Shown here in pieces: positions 60,339 through 64,000 of a stretch of 64,000 bases of DNA. Where the stretch lies: the NCBI RefSeq assembly GCF_000215955.2, contig NZ_AFNV02000005.1:93203-157202 (forward strand), in the 5' to 3' direction. A program made the position numbers and the translations under genes. The DNA comes from Salinisphaera shabanensis E1L3A. Its GTDB lineage: Bacteria; Pseudomonadota; Gammaproteobacteria; Nevskiales; Salinisphaeraceae. The notes beneath the pieces are model-generated. The model had not been told where the DNA came from, did not search any database, and saw only the letters and a list, made by a program, of their open reading frames with translations. Within the stretch, counting starts at the first letter, position 1. The number at the start of each line of letters is the position of its first letter.

Positions 60339-61160
60339 ATGGCACGGCGCCCTATTCTGGTATTCGACTCGGGCATCGGTGGCCTGACGGTACTGCGCGA
60401 AATCCGGCGCGTACTGCCCGACCGCCGATTGATCTACGTGGCCGACGATGCCGGTTTTCCCTACGGCGATTGGGACGAAGATCGCCTGCGCGCTCGCCTC
60501 ATAAGTCTGATTAGCGGTCTGCTGGCTGACTACACCCCGGAGATCACCGTCATCGCCTGTAATACCGCAGCGACTCTTGCCCTCGCTGATCTACGCGCGG
60601 CCTATCCGGGCGCGTGCTTCGTGGGCACCGTGCCGGCAATCAAACCGGCGGCCGAGCAAAGCCGTTCGGGCCTGATCTCGGTACTTGCCACACCGGCGAC
60701 CGTGCGGCGCGACTACACGCGCCGATTGATCGCAACATTCGCCGCCCACTGCGATCTCAATCTCGTGGGCAGCCGACACCTGGCACGGCTGGCCGAAGCA
60801 CATGTTCAAGGCACGCCGTACGACAGCAACACGGTTCGTACGGAGATCGCGCCCTGTTTCATCGAAAAGGCGAGTCGAAGAACCGATATCGTTGTACTCG
60901 CCTGCACCCATTACCCCTTTCTTACGAAGGTTTTCGAGCAACGCGCCCCCTGGCCGGTTACGTGGCTCGACCCGGCGCCCGCGATAGCACGCCATGTGCT
61001 CACGGTCTCCAAGGCTGGCCGCGACTTATCCGAAACGGAGCCAGCCCCGGTCGATGACACAGCGGATATCGCCATCGTGACGTCCGGCCGGGCGACACCG
61101 ACCCTGCACGCACTGTTACGCCAATTCGATCTTGCATTGGCCGCCTCGACAACGAACTGA
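60339..61160 (+). CDS. murI: Glutamate racemase
   Basis: Makes D-glutamate for peptidoglycan. The 273-residue protein has the catalytic residues D10 (LVFDSGIGGLTVLREI), C74 (VIACNTAATLAL) and C189 (VLACTHYPFLTKV), with the conserved YVADDAGFPYG. I chose ATG 60339 (MARRPILVFD); a longer frame begins inside the preceding gene. It follows the hpxW-like gene by 65 bp on the same strand but is probably functionally unrelated. Confidence 0.95.
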   Translation: MARRPILVFDSGIGGLTVLREIRRVLPDRRLIYVADDAGFPYGDWDEDRLRARLISLISGLLADYTPEITVIACNTAATLALADLRAAYPGACFVGTVPAIKPAAEQSRSGLISVLATPATVRRDYTRRLIATFAAHCDLNLVGSRHLARLAEAHVQGTPYDSNTVRTEIAPCFIEKASRRTDIVVLACTHYPFLTKVFEQRAPWPVTWLDPAPAIARHVLTVSKAGRDLSETEPAPVDDTADIAIVTSGRATPTLHALLRQFDLALAASTTN

Positions 61161-61585
61161 GTTACGTGTCGGCGCCTTCTGCCGGACGGCGTTTGAACGC
61201 TTGATCCGCTGCTGACTTGCGCGACGTTGCTCTTGTCTTAACCGCCCAGCGCTTGTGTCCGACATTCCCGTCTGCGGTTTTAAAATCGTCTCGTGACGCC
61301 GCTCGCGATCATTCGCCACCGCGCCAAGCGAATACGCGTTGCACAAGCGCCAAATCTAAACGGCTGATTTAGCGGAACTAAACTTAAAAGATAACGTTTC
61401 CGAACCTTACGCCTCGATTGATAAAGACGTTTTTATACGACGAGTACGATTCATGGCGGTGTAAGCGAAGAACAGCACGGGCATACCGGAAACAAAAAGA
61501 GCTGTGCTACAACAAACCAAAACAAGCAGTCGAAGCGCGCCCAAGCCAGCACGATTGCAACGGCCCCGCCGAGAGAGGAGAACCA
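61161..61585. promoter_or_regulatory. 425-bp upstream region of the reductase-desaturase operon
   Basis: No coding-like frame. A set of related inverted repeats (CTAAA-N7-TTTAG-N5-CTAAA, 61356-61382) lies 200 bp before the first gene and may be a regulator site. The ribosome site GAGAGGAG precedes ATG 61586. The sequence is less GC-rich around 61350-61500 than the genes beside it. Confidence 0.5.
61356..61382. repeat. Tandem inverted repeats CTAAA/TTTAG
   Basis: CTAAA at 61356-61360, TTTAG at 61368-61372, and CTAAA at 61378-61382 form two interleaved inverted repeats with 7- and 5-nt spacers. This arrangement is typical of a dimeric regulator site, possibly a TetR-type fatty-acid sensor. Confidence 0.4.
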
Positions 61586-62644
61586 ATGAAGCCGATCGTG
61601 AAGAAGGTGCTGCAAAGCTCCCTGGCCGAGTCTTTGACGAGCCCGTTGTCGGTCGATCACTACCTGGGGCTGATCGACAGCAAGCTATCCATCAACGAGC
61701 CGCGCGGGCGTATTGCCGACGTCGAGCGCCAGACCGAAGACAGCGTGACGCTCACGATCGCCCCCAACGACAACTGGGTCACCCCGCGGCCGGGCCAGCA
61801 TATTCTGTTCGGTATCGACCTCGACGGCGTTCGTCATCGCCGCTGCTTTTCCATCGCCAGCGCTGCAGGCGACAAGCGCGTGGAGATTACAGTCAAGCGC
61901 AACGGCGACGGCGTGGTGAGCAATTTCCTGGTCGACCATGCCGAGGAAGGGCAACTGGTCTATCTGAGCCATCCCGAAGGTGAGTTCTATCCCAACGTGG
62001 AGCCGCCGGCGCTGGCTTTTCTCCTCAGCGCGGGCAGCGGCATCACACCGGTGATGAGCATTCTGCGTTCCTGGATCGGCCAGGATTGTCTGCCGGACGT
62101 GGTGTTCATGCATTACGCCACGACGGCCGAAGACATGATCTATACCGACGAGCTCGCGGCACTGGCCGAAGAGCATTCGCGGCTTACGCTGATCATCCGC
62201 TATACCCAGAAGCACGGCCGTATCGACGGTGAAACGCTCGATCGCGAGGTGCCCGAGCTTGCCGAACGCATGACCTGGCTGTGCGGGCCGTCGGGCTTCA
62301 TGGACGCCGCCCAGGAACTGCTCGATACGCGCACAACGAAACCGATCTTTCGCGAACAGTTCGAATCCACCCGCCGCGAGGCCGCCGAGGGCGAAGGCGA
62401 GGTGCATTTCATCAAATCCGACGTGGCCGCGTCCGGTGACGAAGGCTCGCTGCTGGAAGTCGCCGAAAACGCGGGGCTGAACCCGCCCTACGGCTGCCGC
62501 ATGGGTATCTGCCATAGCTGCAAGTGCCGCGTGAGCGAGGGCACGGTACGCGACCTGCGCAACAACGAAGTCCACGAGATTCGCGATACCGATATCCAGA
62601 TCTGTATCCACGCCGCGGCGGGCGACGTCGCGCTGGAAATCTAA
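61586..62644 (+). CDS. Ferredoxin-fused flavin reductase (desaturase electron donor)
   Basis: The 352-residue protein has an FAD-binding ferredoxin-reductase barrel (HRRCFSIASAA, the RxxSxAS-like FAD motif), an NAD(P)H domain (LSAGSGITPVMSILRS; WLCGPSGFMDAAQE), and a C-terminal plant-type [2Fe-2S] ferredoxin (YGCRMGICHSCKCRVSEG with the fourth Cys in DIQICIH). This domain order matches reductases that supply electrons to membrane desaturases and hydroxylases. It is encoded 50 bp upstream of a fatty acid desaturase gene. Confidence 0.93.
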   Translation: MKPIVKKVLQSSLAESLTSPLSVDHYLGLIDSKLSINEPRGRIADVERQTEDSVTLTIAPNDNWVTPRPGQHILFGIDLDGVRHRRCFSIASAAGDKRVEITVKRNGDGVVSNFLVDHAEEGQLVYLSHPEGEFYPNVEPPALAFLLSAGSGITPVMSILRSWIGQDCLPDVVFMHYATTAEDMIYTDELAALAEEHSRLTLIIRYTQKHGRIDGETLDREVPELAERMTWLCGPSGFMDAAQELLDTRTTKPIFREQFESTRREAAEGEGEVHFIKSDVAASGDEGSLLEVAENAGLNPPYGCRMGICHSCKCRVSEGTVRDLRNNEVHEIRDTDIQICIHAAAGDVALEI

Positions 62645-62694
62645 CAGGCGTTCTCAATGCAATAACGCCGTCATACCTATCCGAGGAGAACACC

Positions 62695-63867
62695 ATGGGC
62701 CGACCGACACATTTAACCGACGCCGACGTCGAGCAACTCGGCGCCGAACTCGACGCGCTGCGCGACGAGGTGATGAATAGCCTCGGCAAGGACGACGCGC
62801 GCTATATCTATCGCGTGCTCAATACCCAACGCTTTTCCGAAGTGGCCGGCCGTGCGCTGCTATTCGCAGGCATCCTGCCGCCAGCCTGGCTGGCCGGCAC
62901 GGCGCTGCTATCGCTCTCCAAGATTCTGGAGAACATGGAAATCGGCCATAACGCCATGCACGGTCAGTGGGACTGGATGCAGGACCCGGCGCTCGACTCG
63001 GCCACCTACGACTGGGACAACACCTGTCCGGGCCGCGAGTGGAAGCATTCGCACAACTACATGCACCACACCTACACCAATATCGTGGGCATGGATCGCG
63101 ACTTGGGGTATTCCATCCTGCGCATGAGCGAAGATCAGAAATGGAATCCGGCCTTTCTGTTCCAGCCGTTCTATGTACTCGTTCTCGCCGCCTTCTTCCA
63201 GTGGGGCGTGGCCCTGCACGATCTCGAATGGGAACGCCTGGGCAAAGACAAGAGCTACGCCGAGGCGCTATCGCAGGGCCGCGATATCTGGCGCAAGGTC
63301 CGCCGGCAGGTGCTCAAGGACTATGTGCTGTTCCCGGTGCTGGCCGGGCCGATGGCGCCGTTCGTGTTTTCCGGCAACCTGGTGGCGAACTTCAATCGCA
63401 ATGTCTGGTCGTTTCTGATCATCTTCTGCGGGCATTTCACCGAGCAGGCCGAGATGTTTCGTATCGAGGAAACCGAGAACGAAACCCAGGGCGAGTGGTA
63501 TCTGCGCCAGATGCTGGCCTCGTCAAACGTGAACGGCTCGGTGCCCTTCCATGTGCTCACCGGTCATCTGGGCTACCAGATCGAGCACCATCTGTTCCCG
63601 GATATGCCGTCGAATCGCTATCGCGAAATCGGCCCGAAGATTCAGGCCATCGCCGAGCGCTACAACCTCAACTACAACACTGGCCCGTTCTCGAAACAGC
63701 TCGGCGGTGTGGCGAAAAGGATCCTGCGCATGGCGCTGCCCCACCGGCGCAAGCGCAAGGGCCCGATGCCTTCGAGCATCCACCACGAACGCCCGGCGCC
63801 GAAAACACAGGCGCAGCGGCGTACGCGCACAAACGGAGCGGCGGCCACCGCAGCGGCGACCCACTAA
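62695..63867 (+). CDS. Membrane fatty acid desaturase
   Basis: Inner-membrane di-iron fatty acid desaturase, 390 residues. The three histidine boxes are EIGHNAMHGQWDWMQD (H-x3-H), HSHNYMHHTYTN (H-x2-HH) and GYQIEHHLFPDMPSNR (HH). Two hydrophobic pairs of helices lie between the boxes. The last 50 residues are basic and low-complexity. The paired reductase supplies electrons. The ribosome site GAGGAG precedes ATG 62695. It introduces a cis double bond into acyl lipids, probably for membrane fluidity. Confidence 0.93.
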   Translation: MGRPTHLTDADVEQLGAELDALRDEVMNSLGKDDARYIYRVLNTQRFSEVAGRALLFAGILPPAWLAGTALLSLSKILENMEIGHNAMHGQWDWMQDPALDSATYDWDNTCPGREWKHSHNYMHHTYTNIVGMDRDLGYSILRMSEDQKWNPAFLFQPFYVLVLAAFFQWGVALHDLEWERLGKDKSYAEALSQGRDIWRKVRRQVLKDYVLFPVLAGPMAPFVFSGNLVANFNRNVWSFLIIFCGHFTEQAEMFRIEETENETQGEWYLRQMLASSNVNGSVPFHVLTGHLGYQIEHHLFPDMPSNRYREIGPKIQAIAERYNLNYNTGPFSKQLGGVAKRILRMALPHRRKRKGPMPSSIHHERPAPKTQAQRRTRTNGAAATAAATH

Positions 63868-63914
63868 AACGCTGCGTCGCCCCGACTATGTCGCACGCAC
63901 ACGCCGTTAGCGAA

Positions 63915-63946
63915 ACCGGCGCGCCCCGCTTCGGTGGCGCGCCGGT
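63915..63946. terminator. Hairpin after the desaturase gene
   Basis: Perfect 11-bp inverted repeat ACCGGCGCGCC with its complement and a 10-nt loop, 47 bp after the desaturase stop. There is no clear U-run, so it may be a Rho-dependent or bidirectional end signal. Confidence 0.6.
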
Positions 63947-64000
63947 CATGCCTTGCCGTTGCCAAGACAGGCTGGCGCTAGGTGTGATCTTTCAGTAGGT

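Noticed and set aside
58738..60345. 535-codon frame opposite the hpxW-like gene
   Set aside because: Antisense to a gene with all family motifs; no domain of its own.
1..64000. tRNA or rRNA genes, CRISPR array, transposase, integrase, phage or plasmid genes
   Set aside because: None seen by eye in gaps or frames; a tRNA scan was not possible, so short RNA genes cannot be fully excluded.

Overview
The window is a GC-rich proteobacterial chromosome segment, densely packed with protein genes. I see no rRNA, tRNA, CRISPR array, transposase or phage gene. The gene set (ZapG/YhcB, SufE, PrlC, GorA, XthA, mxa methanol dehydrogenase genes) suggests a gammaproteobacterium. A marine or halophilic Salinisphaera-like methylotroph is my best guess, but that is inference and not proven by any single marker.

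Layout. 1-2872 (minus): isoleucyl-tRNA synthetase of the eukaryote-like type, running off the left edge, and yidD. 2903-16442: a methanol oxidation island. Twelve genes in the order mxaF, J, G, I, R, S, A, C, K, L, D and a beta-propeller gene run leftward from 15335 to 4459, mostly with overlapping stop/start codons. A sensor kinase lies at the far end and a divergent LuxR-type response regulator lies next to mxaF. 16502-30955: mostly housekeeping genes (sufE, a dehydrogenase, an FMN lactate oxidase, zapG, gpmA, gorA, prlC, xthA, a BASS transporter, a Gfo/Idh/MocA oxidoreductase). 31265-34714: a copper/heavy-metal module (DUF411 protein, MerR regulator with a textbook 19-bp-spacer promoter, CopA-type ATPase). 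36841-40446: a cyclic-di-GMP module (diguanylate cyclase, GGDEF-EAL protein, blue-light BLUF protein).

40491-60273 is a catabolic island. It has a peptide/nickel-type ABC importer (dppABCDF-like), an amino-acid-type ABC importer with a fused permease-ATPase, and a coupled operon encoding a cyclic-amidohydrolase-like enzyme, a three-subunit molybdenum hydroxylase with a CoxG-like protein, and an AllG-like DUF1116 protein. A second operon encodes an HpxY-like amidase, HpxZ and a MarR regulator, and a divergent gene encodes an HpxW-like gamma-glutamyltransferase-fold enzyme. Together these look like uptake, hydroxylation, ring opening and stepwise amide hydrolysis of an N-heterocycle or ureide, possibly through oxalurate/oxamate. 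The substrate is unknown. A perfect 12-bp element, GTTGTATGCAAC, occurs in both control regions of this island and a partial copy lies before the dpp operon, suggesting one regulon.

60339-63867: murI, then a ferredoxin-type reductase and a membrane fatty acid desaturase forming a two-gene operon, ending in a strong hairpin near the right edge.
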